This document shows positions 43,192 to 55,978 of a stretch of 64,000 bases of DNA, one piece after another. The notes below the pieces were generated by a model, which was given only the letters and a program-made list of their open reading frames with translations, was not told the origin of the DNA and ran no database searches. The translations under genes were made by a program, and so were the position numbers. The number at the start of each line of letters is the position of its first letter. Within the stretch, counting starts at the first letter, position 1. The DNA comes from Panaeolus papilionaceus (taxonomy: Eukaryota > Basidiomycota > Agaricomycetes > Agaricales), in contig JADNRZ010000014.1 of the NCBI GenBank assembly GCA_015501605.1, positions 992,001 through 1,056,000 on the forward strand. Reading direction: 5' to 3'.

Positions 43192-45057
43192 TCAACGTCC
43201 AACTCTCAGACTGCGAAATCTCTCGAGGTCCTGTGAGCTAACACTATTGGGGGTGCAAAAGCTTTCTGCTCCTGTGGTCGACACTTCGGCCATGCGTATA
43301 CTAACAGGCTTATTCAAAGATTCCTTCGACGCGTTGATCTCCTGACTGACTTTCCGGACGTTGAGGACGATGCGATTGGATAAGACACAGGACATTGCGA
43401 GGGAAAAACCGATAGGGACCTCCAAGAGGGTACCCTTGAAGAAGATCAGCCAGGCCCTGCTTGTCAAACAGGGGGGTGGTTACATACCGGAGCGGCGATC
43501 CAAACGAGCAAGCATGTCAAGTAAGTTGCGCAAATTCTGTGGCACCATTACACGTGAGGTCAGCGTCCTTCCTTTCCGGCTTAAAATGGTCAAAGAGCGC
43601 ACATAAGAAAATAGAAAATGGAATCGCGAATCAATACGCCGACGAGCTTTCGGCCACTTTGAAATAGCGATCCGTTGGAACGAAATGTTTGGAATCCCCG
43701 GATGAGTGCCAAAACACATAAAAGGCACTCAAAAGCCAACATGGGGATCCAAAATGTGTAAAAGTTCTTGGGGACATTGGATGGAACGCAGAACATTCCT
43801 GCGCCACCAGGAAGAAAAATTGCTTTTGCTGAAGATGGAAACGAGAGTCAGCGAAAATGATGCAATATGCCTCCTTGAACAGAAACTGATTTTTGATGCG
43901 ATCGTACCTACGATTGTATTGAGAGCACTGTGCATAATCCAGGCCGCGACTGCCGTGGAAACAACGAAAGACGAAAGCATGATGGCTAAAACCTTCTTAT
44001 TCAGTGAGTATAGCGCGTACAGTCGCATCTGCAATATTCCTATACAATGACAGTTAATAGCAGACTCGTCACTTGATAGGGGATATGATGCCCTTGAAAA
44101 AACGCACCTTCAGCCAGCATGCAAGCAATCAGTCCCGTCCATCCTTGCCAGTCAAAAAAGCTTCGACCTTGAATTGGGTGTGAATAAAGGTAGAGAGTGC
44201 ATGTGAAGTGGATTTTACTTACAGCTGTAATTCAATTTACGCGACGTGAGGCCAGCGCGGTGAGACGTCGGAGCTCTTCATGAAAGAAGACGCACTTACA
44301 ACTGCATCATGGAGATATAATTAGATCGTGTCAATCAATATTGGAGTCTATGTGTATGAAATACGCACAGAATCAGTGAGGGTGGTCGCAAAGAATGCTA
44401 CAACGAGGGGCCAATGAGCTTCACCCGGCATTGAATCGAGAGGTGAATAGACGCTTACCGTAGTTATTGAAACTAGGTATGTCGACGACATAGCTCTTCA
44501 GTCAACCGAACATACACGGAGAACAACGGCGTAACGTACATGACAGCGGCCAAACAATAATATCGATTCTAAACGTGAGATATAAGCCACATGAATATCA
44601 ATGAGTGTTGAGATCGAAGCGCACCAAAATAAACAGGACCTTTCCGAGAGACCAGGGGCTTTGCTATTCATCCGAAACTCAGAATTTGCTTCATTTGTTG
44701 TAGGAATAAATAATTACCCATATCAGCTCAACCTGAACCAACGTCAAGAAGCAGGTGATCAATATTCGATAGTGATCCAGGTTTCAAAGGAAGGAGATCA
44801 TATATCATACCTCGTCACCCAGAGTCAGCACTTCCCGAGAAAACTCATCAATAAACAACTTTGAGCACACCCTTGACGATACTCACGATGGTCGAATATG
44901 ATGATAACGCTGGAACCCACTGTAATGTTAGGTAACAATGTCAGAGTTTTGCCTCCTTAGCTGGGCACAGATTCGTTAAACAAGACGTACGTTGGGCATA
45001 TCTCGTCACCTGCACATGCCATAGCCCAGTTATAATGTAGTTGATGAGGGATACCAT
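43192..45057 (-). CDS. DUF6533-family membrane protein B (319 aa)
   Basis: Fifteen exons: 44991-45057, 44887-44919, 44811-44830, 44718-44732, 44625-44663, 44540-44568, 44459-44472, 44369-44397, 44300-44301, 44223-44224, 44108-44167, 43908-44039, 43603-43828, 43488-43536, 43192-43434 (960 nt in total). Each exon has its counterpart in paralogue A, mostly with identical length (33, 20, 15, 39, 29, 14, 29, 2, 2, 60, 132, 49). Landmarks are G-S-S-V-I-I-I-F-D-H, G-D-E-V-E-L-I-W, P-W-S-L-G-K-V-L-F-I, N-R-Y-Y-C-L-A-A, S-F-C-R-S-F-F-D-W-Q-G-W-T-G and R-L-Y-A-L-Y-S-L-N-K-K-V-L. The cytoplasmic C-terminal tail differs from that of A. The tight conservation of intron phases shows that A and B arose by duplication of a whole gene. 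Confidence 0.86.
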
Positions 45058-46426
45058 ATCTTGTCCTCCGAAGCTTGTGTGGAAATGGTTCCTTCGACAA
45101 CGCCGCGTCTAGGTGAATGAAAGGAAAGGCAAGGCTACCATTAAGGACACTGGTGCGGAAGCCAAAGAAAGAGGTTAAACCATGGTTATTGAGACGTTTT
45201 AAACCTTCTGGACTGAGTGGAACTTACAGCATGGTTCTCCTTGAACTCCGATGTGAAGAATGATCATTTTGCGAATGATAGGTTCGCATAAAGATGAGAT
45301 CTGTTTAAGGACAAAAATAACAAGAGGTTCATCTTGACTCATTCGCACGAAGCCCATGTACAGCCCACTTGCATCCGTTTATGGGTAAATCGCCGGTGGC
45401 TTGCGGTGCGCGCGGGAGCTGGCGTAGCCCTCTATTACCTGTTCCAGGCATTAGCATTTGTGCACCTTTATCCAGAGACTATTTCTTATTGATTTCTTAC
45501 ATTCCTTTTTACGTTCGATGGTCAGGGTGTAAGGGACAATGGTTGATTCGAGGCACATTTAGATTTTTGGAGTCATGGATGATAGTACAAGCCGTATGTC
45601 ATCTCCTGACTCCGAGTTGAATGAATTCCCTGCTGATGTGGAGGAGTTCTGCGCCGGCATTCACCACAAAAATGTACTGAAGTGATACGCTATTTGCCGA
45701 GCGCTCTGAAACAGAAAGAGAGTAATTTGATCCCATCTGCCCATGAGTCTCTCAACAGCGATTCTGGCTGACTGGCCATGCGGCCAATACGGATATTCAC
45801 TCCGGGTCAGTCAAAATGAAATCAGAATTCATTTGTAGCTCACACAGGCTTCAGATAGCCTATGGTGAGCTCAACGCCAGCGGAAGTTCTTACTCATCCA
45901 TCGCCGCTCTACAGCGCAACTCTAAAATCTGCGTAACTCCACAAATCTCCACCTACAATGGACATTTATCTATCAAAGTATTCTATATATCTATTAAGTA
46001 CTCTAGATGCATCGTAGATAACCAATCCATTATTCAGGTGCTAAATCACACTAAGCGGAACTGACTAAATCTGTGGTTTTCGAACGAGGACCCAAAATTG
46101 ATAGAAAAGTCATGAAATTATTGGTCATTAACAAGTCGTCTAAGGTAGAATACAAGAGTGAACGACATAAGTTGCAAGAGCAAGAGTGTCCATCACGATA
46201 CACACAGAGCTGGCCAAGGTCGCCGTACCCGGGAAGATGAAGATAGCTATGCTCCACCGACCAAAATATGATCATACCGACGCTCGTGTAAGGGGCAACA
46301 ATAGCCCAAGTCCTAAGTTCTAAGTAAGACAGGCAGATAAAAATGTGGATAACTGTTCGAGAGAAGGGAATGGGGATCATCGAAATAAAATCCAACGAGT
46401 GGGGGAGGAGTGGGTGCAAGAAAGAT
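45058..46426. other. intergenic region, 1.4 kb
   Basis: No gene is supported; frames at 45369-45620 (+) and 45816-46064 (+) lack motifs. It holds the DUF6533-B promoter and the 3' flank of the ammonium transporter. Confidence 0.4.
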
Positions 46427-48233
46427 TTAGGTCTTCTCGTTGATGCTGCTGCTCGAGTTGGGGACGTGGTGATCGGGCTCGCGGCTACCGCCAGTTGCAC
46501 CAACTGTGCTGACAGTCTGGCCGATCTCCTGCTCGAGGCCTACGTAGTCATAAGCGAACTCGCCCATCTCAGCATCATCGATACCAAGGATTTCGGCCTC
46601 CTCAGAAGCGCGAAGACGAAGGCCAGGGATGAAGTGCATGATCCAGAGAATGATGGTCTATAGGAAACATAGTGAGTATTCCTGTATGGAGGAAATCATA
46701 AAGAGGACTGACAGTCATAGCAAAGGAGTAAGCGAAGCCGCCAACAGAGTCGGCGAGCTGGTAACCCAGTTGGATATAGTGGTGGTCGAGCCAGCCTCCA
46801 GGAATCTCAGTGATGCCATCGAAGCCAGCGACGCTGGCTTGGGCAAAGAGGGCAGTGAGGAGGTTGCCAACAATTCCACCAATACCGTGAGTAGCAAAGA
46901 TCTATGCACGCAGGTTAGACATCGATTTGCGTTTGGATTGAAGGTGACATACATCAAGGGCATCATCATAACCGAGGAGGAACTTGAGTTGGGTAGCAAA
47001 ATTGCAAAAGGTACCGCCAAGGACACCGAAGAGAACAGCGGCAGCTAATAGGAGGCTTTAGTCAGGGGAATACCCTATCAAGAAAACAAGAAAACATACG
47101 AGAACCGACGTATCCAGCAGCTGGGGTAATAGCAACAAGACCAGAGATAGCACCAGAGCAGAAACCGACGGCGGACCACTTCTTCTCGATACGATAATCC
47201 CAAAGCATCCAGGTGATACCACCGACTGCGGCAGCAAGGTTAGTGACGATGCAAGCTTGAACGGCGCGGAGGTTGGCAGAGAGAGCGGAACCTCCATTGA
47301 AACCGAACCAACCGAACCAGAGAAACACTGTGCCGAGAATGACGTAGGTAGTGTTGTGAGGCTTGTAGGCAAGACGCTCGGTTCCATATCCGCGACGCTT
47401 TCCAAGGTAAACGGAAATGGCAAGGGCAGCGGTACCGGAGCTGATGTGGACAGGGGTTCCTCCAGCGAAGTCGAGGCCACCAAGCTTAAAAGACCAACCT
47501 GCAGCGTTCCAGGTCCAGCAGGCAATAGGATCGTAGACAATGGTGGTCCAGACAAAAATGAAGACGAGGATGGGGCCAAGACGACCACGCTCAGCGATAG
47601 CACCGACAGCGAGGGCAGCGCTATGAAGGGTTCGATTTAGTGTATGCCCAAACAATGTTTTTAAAAAAAGGAACATACGTGATGATTGCGAACATGCATT
47701 GGTAGACGCAGAAGAGGAGGGCGGGTATCTTAGCGCTGCCGATGGATGGCTGATCGAGGACATCCTTGAGACCAAAGTACTCTGTGAAAATTTATACATC
47801 AGATCGGATTCTTTCAGAGAGCATAGATTCGAACATACTCAGATCACCAATGAATGCATTAGCATTCTCGCTAAAAGCCAGAGAGTATCCCCAGAAGAAC
47901 CACTAAATATACAGCAGGTGAGAACAAGTATGGGCGTCAAGAGACAAAAATACGCACCTGGAAAGAAACGACGGCGATAGAAGCAAGTGACGTGTAGATC
48001 ATTGAAAGCGCGTTCTTTCTGCGCAGCAGACCGGAATAGAAGAGACCAACACCAGGAACCATGAGCCAGACCAAGGCCATGGAGGCGATGACGAATCCCA
48101 TATCACCGAGGTTGTACACTACCTCCTCCCCATCGGGGGTGTAGGCAACGAGAGACCCAGCTAGAGTTCCATCAGTAAGGGAGGCATGGAAGGAAGCAAG
48201 TGACTTACAAGCATCGTAGGTAACGTTAACCAT
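46427..48233 (-). CDS. ammonium transporter, AMT/MEP family (475 aa)
   Basis: Eight exons (48209-48233, 47958-48160, 47839-47902, 47679-47781, 47100-47620, 46953-47044, 46713-46901, 46427-46657) sum to 1428 nt. Plasma-membrane channels of this family import ammonium and can act as nitrogen sensors (Mep2). About 11 membrane helices can be seen. The pore is recognisable: Asp162 in Y-D-P, first pore histidine His190 in G-T-P-V-H-I-S-S-G, second pore histidine His341 in F-A-T-H-G-I-G-G. F-Y-S-G-L-L-R-R-K-N lies in an early helix. The first exon is just 25 nt (M-V-N-V-T-Y-D-A); reading through its intron keeps the frame open, so that intron is chosen by fit to the usual N-terminus. The cytoplasmic tail is acidic, then Ser-rich. 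Confidence 0.95.
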
Positions 48234-51200
48234 GATGAGAAATTGAGGAAGAAACTCTTGTTGCTTCGCTCGGTTGAGGGTGGAAAGAGGTCAATGAGGG
48301 ATATTGTGGCAGAATCATAATCATCTATATACCTATGAGGGTTTCGTAGCCAAGAAAATCCATTACATGTGAGATTTCAGCAGAACCTGACATTCAGCTA
48401 TCTATCAACAGCTATCATGTTTGTTGTTTCAGCACACGATATGAGAAATGCGATTCTATAACTGACGTAAACATTCTCGGTACACTCTATCGTCCAATCA
48501 GAGTGCTCGAATTTTCGGCTTATCTAGGTTATCTTCTCCTTATATGTTCGAATTTGGATGGCAGGAACGACCTAACTAATATGCCCTCAGCCAAGTTGCT
48601 TTCTTTCTCTATCACTTGAAAGAGATAACTACAAGTAAAATGGAGACGAACCATATTTTAAAATCAACCCGTAATGCGCGTCAGTCTTTGCAATAGCATC
48701 GAAATACAAGGAGGTATTCGAGATAATAATGAGCTGGGTTTGCACGCTGGCCCTTGGCACTTGATATACCACTTGTCGAAACCCACTGCACGGAGGCATA
48801 TGGATAAAAATCAAAATCAGGGGTGTTGTATGCCAGTTTTGCACCCCCGTCACATTGGGATAGGGTTTGTTAGGATTCCGGTGTTTATGCGTGGATCACA
48901 CCAGGGTAGGTAGTCACAGTGCTGAGTGCTGGTAACTGAGCCATCCTAAAATTTTTGCAAAGATACGCGAGGAAGCGCTAATACTCAACGCTCGATGTTT
49001 ACCGCTGATACTCCTGTGCAACTGGCTAGCATGCAAAGAGCGAGCGAAGATATAGGATAGCACGCATATATCGGTATCGGAAGATCTCACTGTAGCTTCA
49101 CTGTCGGTGCACAGGTCCCGTCGTTCCTGAATTCATGCAGGAATGCCAAACGGGTGACATCTTGCAGAGGCGATAAGGTGAATCGACGATTGAGATGTAA
49201 GCCATCACCAATCCTGCATTCGCGCAAAATACACATTTTGCCCAATTTCAAACTCAGCATTAACGCTTTCAATACGTCATGTAACTCACGGCACTGTAAT
49301 TAGGTCGGGCGAGCACTGTATACACCTCGAGTCCCCCTCTCTCGAGCCTTATCGAAAGTATTGAAAGACTAAATCAAAGTGTTTTTATGACTTTTAATAG
49401 CAGCGCCCTCTATCGGAGTGGCTCACTTGGCAGCGGACGGTAGGAGCCACGAATGATCGCCGAACTCAATGCTACCTGCCGTTATCATAGCCTTGCATGA
49501 GTTCGGTCTGGGTAATTCCACGTTTGGCTTAATCTCGACTCACTTCGATAAGTAGCCCTACCTAATGCGGGAAGCTGGAGGCTTTCTTGTTCACAGGCTA
49601 ACACCACTCTAGAACTAAATACATTTCAGCTCAAGGGATCCTGGAGCCTGCATATCTACTTGATTGATCACAGCAAGCTCAAGGCGCGGATGTCCAACGC
49701 GTAGTGCATGAGATGATGCAAACAGAAGAATTATTCTTTGTAGTATTATTTACCGTCTGCGCTCGTGCGTTTGCGAAATATGTATGTGTTCACCAGCGCT
49801 AGCGTCTATGCGGAGAACATTCCTGTTGTAGGTGTGGTTCCCCGGCTGAGCTATATCGGTGGCGGGAAATAGCCTCAACTCGGATATGAGAATAGCGCCA
49901 GGGCAAAGAAGATAGCGTAGATCGAGAGTCAATTAACATGATAGCGGTACGTATACCAGCCTAAAATAAACGTTCTCCCCACACTCAGACAGCTTCGTAA
50001 GACCCGGCGGATGGTACAGGCTGCGTTTGAAGGATGTGGGGATGGCTTTGTATCAATTCATTATCGATAGAACTCACCAAGCGGGTGTACATAAGTAAGA
50101 TCGCCTCGAAACACGGAGAAAGAAGCATCTGTGTACGACTTCTACCGCACGGCCCTTATTGATACGCTACCTCTGAGACACTTCTTATTGACTATTTATA
50201 TGAGCTGATATTCTACTAGAGCTAAATACTACCCTTCGGCCTCATGACGTGCTTTCTATAAGGTGTACTATGAGGAGCGATTCCAGAGTGAGAATGGAAA
50301 ATTTATGACGTCGCTCGCAAACTCTAGTTAAACGAACGGCTGGCACAGATAACCACCAGGAGTACGTGTTTACTAAACTATATACAGTCACTCGGTGTAC
50401 TTGTATCCTACTGAGTTTCTGGACAATCGAGCTCACACTGACCAGGCCTGGCGCTGTTCGAACTTCGCCTTGGACTTGTCTCTTGGATTCAGACACTAAC
50501 GTTACATATCCTTTTCATTCAGCCAGACACTATCGTTCAACTCAGCATAGTTTGTGTACCTGACCTATTGCTTGACCTCGATCCCCCTAATGATATCATC
50601 GTCAAACTCAGAAACCCCGATCCCGATAAGAGTTTAGCCCAGAGGCGATAAGGACTGACCCCGAGCTGTGCCAAGGAAGACTATTCAGTTATGCCAAGCC
50701 AGTCGCGAGTGGCCTCGATAAGCCACGGAAAATCCCAGGCTCATCAACAAAGATAAGAAAATTTGTCGCAGTAAACAACTTCCAGTAAAATATACAATGC
50801 TGAGAAAAAGATGGAACAACTCCTGTTGAAGCCCTGTCAAGATTTGGCTGAACTCTATTGTTGCTTATCTTTGACTCAACCAAGTCATCGTCCCCTGATG
50901 TCCTCCCGAGTCGAGAGTAGTCGAGAGCGGTTGCCCTACATTCGATATCATGCTCAACAACATTCAACTGAGATACACGAGGAATCAGAGGATTGGGATA
51001 TGTGTATACCACAGCGGAATTTTTCAACCTTGCAGTGAGAGATAAGTTCATGACATTTTGATGACATTTATGTACGCGTCTTCACCGCCGACAGCCCACT
51101 GTCCCACTGCATGGTGATGTAACTAGGATGAGTGATTAGATCCTTCAAAGAAACATTCTGAGTCCTGACATGGTCAATTCGATGGCCAGACAGGACAATC

Positions 51201-52648
51201 GACGCTTCTTTCATTGCCAACGAGACTCTGTGTCTCGGAGAACGACCTTCTTCAGAGATGATGGCTGAGTCGGGGTGAGTGCGCAGTATTATACCAGGCT
51301 ATTGCGTGCGTGTAGAGTTTGTACTGCCATTCATCAGAGAGGCGATGCTCCTGATAACTTGCCGTCCCACCCTCATTTCCGCATCACTTCGAGTTCGTCG
51401 TTCAATTAAACCATCAGTGCCCACCACCGCTCTACCTCATTGTATTGCAGTTCAAGCTCCCAGCAGGGTTACGTTTAGCACCCAACTTCTGCTCCGCAAT
51501 ACACTGTGTAGGATGCATGCTTTCCCCCCTTCATATGGATATCTACCAGGTTTCAGGTGAATCTTGACAAATCCTCGATTCTATTACCAACTCGGAAAAA
51601 CCTCGAGCTCAGAAGCCGCAAAGGATCAATACCCTGTCATGAAGGTATAATTAAGACGGGATCACCACTCGTGTTGAAGGACTTTTGAATGCATACCCCC
51701 GGTCTGCGTCCTTTCATTAGCATTCCGTAGGTTCTTGGTAATTTTAGGAACTCGTACCGATACCAGTACATTGTCCCTTAACCGTTTAACTGGAAACATG
51801 CAGTAAGTTTGCCATTTGGCCTTTTATAACCAGACAGCACGATGCATTCAAGAAGACGATCCTGGGCAGGGTTTACGGTAGTTTACAGGCTGGCCAGTGT
51901 GCTGCCCAGACGTACATGCATAGAGTGCATATAACGAATTTTCGCCAAACGGTTGAATCCTCAACCATAGACGGCATGCTTAGCTTTAGATGCTTCTAAA
52001 CGCACACTTGGACTTCCTCAGATCCTTGGCGAGACGCTCGGACATCATTTTGGTAAGATCCGATAGCACTTGTTTTCAAGGCACTAATTCGGTATCTTTT
52101 TGAGAGTTTGGCGCTCGTAAATGGTCTTGTGATGCTATTTAGCTCGAACTTCGAGCTGGATTAAGAATTGACAGGGACCCTGCTGAAAGGTTTGAACGTG
52201 CGCGTGAGGGTCCTTGACCTCGCAACTCGGCCCTGACACATTCATGATGTCAATAGATACTCTAGAGACCTCACCCTTTGGACGGTTGGTGCTTAATTCG
52301 AAGGCAATACATAGCAATCGAGAGGGGATGTCCAACATGAAACCTCACGGCCATCGTACGCTACATCTGGGTCATCGTCAAGGCTGGGCATGGCAGAGGG
52401 CGAGAGGCATAAAAGTCTGAAATCCAATAATCTTATCGGATCAGGCAACCTATCGATGCCGGCCGGCGGCCGCTACCCAAATTCGGCAACGTACCGTTGT
52501 ACCACGTGAGCAGTCCTGCTCTCACCACCACCATCCACCACACGGGAAAGTTGCTGGAAAACTATTATTGCATTATGCGATGGTCGCTAAGCGTTTCTTC
52601 TTCATTTCCGACCTACACCACCATTTAAGGCCCTAGATAAAAGGTTTA
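48234..52648. other. gene-poor region, 4.4 kb
   Basis: No open frame here has a recognised motif or coherent splice partners; the longest (50689-51051, minus, 120 codons) is not convincing. No terminal inverted repeats, transposase remnants or satellite arrays were seen. The ends should contain the promoters of the ammonium transporter and the MFS gene, which diverge. An RNA gene without a coding signature cannot be ruled out by eye. Confidence 0.45.
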
Positions 52649-54858
52649 ATGCCAGAGGAGACGTCCCCACTGCTTCAAAATGGATCAAATTCCAATTATA
52701 ACGCCGCCAACGAGAATGGAAATGGTCATGAAGTTGTCCAACCAACGGAAGAACTACCAGGCCCAAAGTCATTCTTAACGCTTGTCAGTCTGTGATTAAG
52801 AATTAGATTTGCGATTTATTGATGATTTTATCCGAAATATATGCAGATCTTACCAATGGCAGTTGGTATTTTCCTGTGTGCTATGGATCAAACGATAGTT
52901 GTATCTTGTGAGTGGTGACAGTCGGTTTTATGTCGTGGTTCCGGATGTTGAATAAGGAGGACAGCATACGCTGCCATTGGAAGCGACATGAATCAGCTTC
53001 AAAATACCAGCTGGATAGCTACATCATACTTGCTAACTATCACTAGCTTTCAGTAAGTACACCTTGCGAACATTTGCCACATAGTGACATGCTAACATCT
53101 CTAACTTATAGGCCGCTTTACGGGAAACTCAGCGACATCTTTGGTCGCAAAAGCTGCTTGCTGTTCTCTTACGTCGTCTTTGCCATAGGTTGTCTATGCT
53201 GCGGACTGGCCACGAATATGACACAACTTGTTGCGGCTCGTGCATTTGCCGGTGTGGGTGGTGGGGGAATGCAGACGTGAGGAGTCTGTTTCTTTATCAA
53301 TTGAGATTGGCTTATGCTGTGACCTCTGTAGGATCGTCAGCATCATCATGTCGGATGTTGTTCCTCTGCGTAGCCGAGGTACTTGGCAAGGTTAGTTGTT
53401 TTTCATAATGTGCGGGCATACCCCTAACTCATCGTGGTTTTATAACTGTATTTCTCCCATAGGTGTTCTAAATATAGTGTGGTCCACAGGGAACAGTGTT
53501 GGTGCATCCCTTGGTGGATACCTCGCTGATACAATTGGCTGGAGATGGTAATGTTTTTGCATACGGACCCGACTTATATCACTCAACCCCGTTTTCAGGG
53601 CTTTCCTAATTCAAGTCCCTATCACAATTGTGGCCATTATATCAGTCTCCCTCGCTCTCCACCTTCCCAAGGTTGATTCGTCCGACTTTAAGGCTAAACT
53701 AAAAAGAGTGGATATCAGTGGAGCTATTTCACTCGTGCTGACTGTATTCTTCCTGCTCTTCGCATTGGATAGGGGAGGCAACATAGCGTGGAATGACCGC
53801 CTCACAGTTTCTTCTCTTGTTGCTTTCGGTTTGTGCTTCATCGCTTTTGCCTTCATCGAAATGGAGTATGCGCGGGAGCCCTTCGCACCCAAACGAATAA
53901 TCGTGAACCGGTCACTCATTGCGAGCTATCTTGTAAACTTCTTTGGGATTGCATCCGCGTTCACACAGCTCTTCCATATCTCTTTATATTTGCAAGCTGT
54001 CCTGGGAAAAACCGCTTCCGAAGCTGGCCTTTGGTTGATTTTAGGCGTCGTTGGTGGTCTTTCTGGATCGCTTTCAGGCGGGTTGATCATCCAAGCGACC
54101 GCGAAATTCTATGCCATCACTGTGATAGGTTATATCCTTCTGCTATGCGGAACTCTTACCGTTACATTCACAAGCGGAGTGCTCATTGTATCGTCACTTG
54201 GTGTCGCCGTTGGTAAGGCTTCTTACGGTCATTTCTTTCCTATGCAGGCTGACATTGGTGGTAACCCTCAGGTCTTGCTATTTCAAGTATTGGAAACGGT
54301 GAGTTCAATCTATTCATAGCAGCCTTTACCCGGCTTTAATATTCCTTTATTTTGGTTCTTAGGAAGTGGAATCACGACAAGTTTAGTCTCACTCATCGCG
54401 AACGCTGGTCAGACTGATCAGGCGATTGCTACTGCAGGTTCGGTGATTTTTTGTACCCGTCTTTCACTTGTTATAACCTCGGACTCTCTCCTTCAGTTTC
54501 GTATCTGTTTAGATCATTAGGATCCGTGGTTGGTCTATCCGTAGGCAGCACCCTAGTCCAAGGCCACCTTAGGTCGTCACTGCGCCAGAAACTTTCTGGA
54601 GATGACGTCGACGAGGTATGTCAAGCCCCAGCTATATTCCCCAGTTATGTTAATCACAAGCTTGTATTTCAGATTATTCGCAAGGTTCGGGAGTCACTTG
54701 ACTACTTGAAAGAACTCGACCCCGCACGACGTGCCATTGTGCGGAGCTCCTACAATGAAGCTATTCATGTCACCTTCTGGTTCTCAGTTGGATTGGCTGC
54801 TTGCGCGTTGGTGTCATCTTTGTTCATCAAGGAGAAGAACCTGGCAAATAGAAACTGA
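52649..54858 (+). CDS. MFS transporter, DHA2/14-TM, vacuolar basic-amino-acid type (Fnx1/Vba-like, 537 aa)
   Basis: Eleven exons (52649-52783, 52847-52907, 52965-53052, 53112-53276, 53332-53390, 53463-53547, 53599-54212, 54272-54298, 54363-54437, 54497-54615, 54673-54858) sum to 1614 nt. Family motifs are M-D-Q-T-I-V-V-S, N-T-S-W-I-A-T-S-Y-L-L, and motif A as Q-P-L-Y-G-K-L-S-D-I-F-G-R-K-S. Others are R-A-F-A-G-V-G-G-G-G-M-Q-T and S-L-G-G-Y-L-A-D-T-I-G-W-R-W. Many hydrophobic helices follow, ending in F-I-K-E-K-N-L-A-N. Relatives such as S. pombe Fnx1 and yeast Vba proteins move basic amino acids into vacuoles. The N-terminus carries E-T-S-P-L-L, an acidic dileucine sorting signal, which supports a vacuolar membrane location. 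One exon is 27 nt. Confidence 0.9.
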
Positions 54859-55898
54859 TCCTCGGTCATTTGTTCCGTCAATGCTGAGATTTGAAAATGC
54901 ATGTGTTAATCTACTAATAGATTGAAAATAAACGCCTGGAAGCAATCAAAAATATTGGTCAGTGAACGTTGTCCATGGTGTGATACTGCTCGTCCACTTG
55001 CAGTGAGTCCATCATCAGTCGCTGAAGTGTTGTAATCCCCGCTTATCATTGAAAAGTGGGGTGATCGGAAGCGTCTCTTGATTTCAAGAATCTGTGAGAC
55101 ACGTCTCTTCGCGTAATTTCTGTGGGGTAACCTTGTTACGCGAACACAATGCGATCTCTATCGCTGTGAATCGCAGACCGGTAATGAAAGGTGTGCGTAA
55201 CTCGCTTGTTCTCATCCGCTGTCTGTGCATTTAATTATTTTCTGATCCAGGAATTCCGTTCCCAAGAACATGTCCTCTATATTGCCCCTTTCGTGGCCAG
55301 AAAGAGCTACTTCCCACCTCCTTCAGCTGTCAGACCTCGCATACGAATTGCATCGCTTTCAGCCACCATCTCTTAGTATCATGTTTGGCATGTATCCAGC
55401 GCCTTTCTGCCGTAAAGGATGCTAGGAAAGGGTTGTATTGTGGAAAAAATAAGCGCCAGTCAGCTATTTTCACCGAAACAGCCCTTTCGTGTTCAGCAAA
55501 TAGAGGAATAGTGCAGCTATTTTTCTGCTTACAGCAGATCTTGATGCCGATAGCACAGCCCGAGGATGACTGAAAGATAGTAGGTTTTCATCTTACCCTT
55601 GAGAACATTGCTCATCTGACCATTTTTCCTCCCCATGGTGGACCGATTTAACCACAGCCCACGTCCTTGCTACGTCCAAATTTGCGTCATTTTGCAGGCA
55701 ATAATCACAAGCAATGTACACCTTTCTGTGACCCTTACGCAGCGCGCCCATGGGGAAGCAATCTTTCAGCATTTAGTTGCTTCTAAACGTCCATTTACCT
55801 GACTTCAACTTATTCAAGAACTACAATTGTTGCTATTTTTATTAATCATACGATTTCAAACTTTCTAGCAAGTGTCTGGGAGCTGTACGTGCTCCGAC
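54859..55898. other. intergenic region, 1 kb
   Basis: No gene is supported. Frames at 55191-55376 and 55385-55573 (+) show no motif. The last part is the HsbA gene 2 promoter. Confidence 0.4.
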
Positions 55899-55906
55899 TA
55901 TAAAAT
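55899..55906 (+). promoter_or_regulatory. TATA box of HsbA gene 2
   Basis: TATAAAAT, 80 bp before the start codon at 55979. Confidence 0.7.
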
Positions 55907-55978
55907 GGCGATGCAACTCGCTAGCGCTTTCTCAACACCAGTGTCAACTCGACAATCTCTGAAGCTATCAAATCTAAA

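Noticed and set aside
43799..43828. A shorter exon 13 in DUF6533 gene B starting at the GCGCAG acceptor (43798)
   Set aside because: It keeps the frame, but the upstream CTTCAG acceptor gives ten extra residues that align with gene A, so the longer exon is preferred.
47058..47603. 181-codon minus-strand frame rich in Ser/Leu/Pro, and the plus-strand frame at 47257-47640
   Set aside because: Both overlap the largest exon of the ammonium transporter, which carries the pore residues; they are shadows in other frames.
48160..48233. Reading through the first intron of the ammonium transporter
   Set aside because: The frame stays open, but it inserts residues in the short N-terminus, and good GTAAGT and CTAG sites allow the usual family start when spliced.
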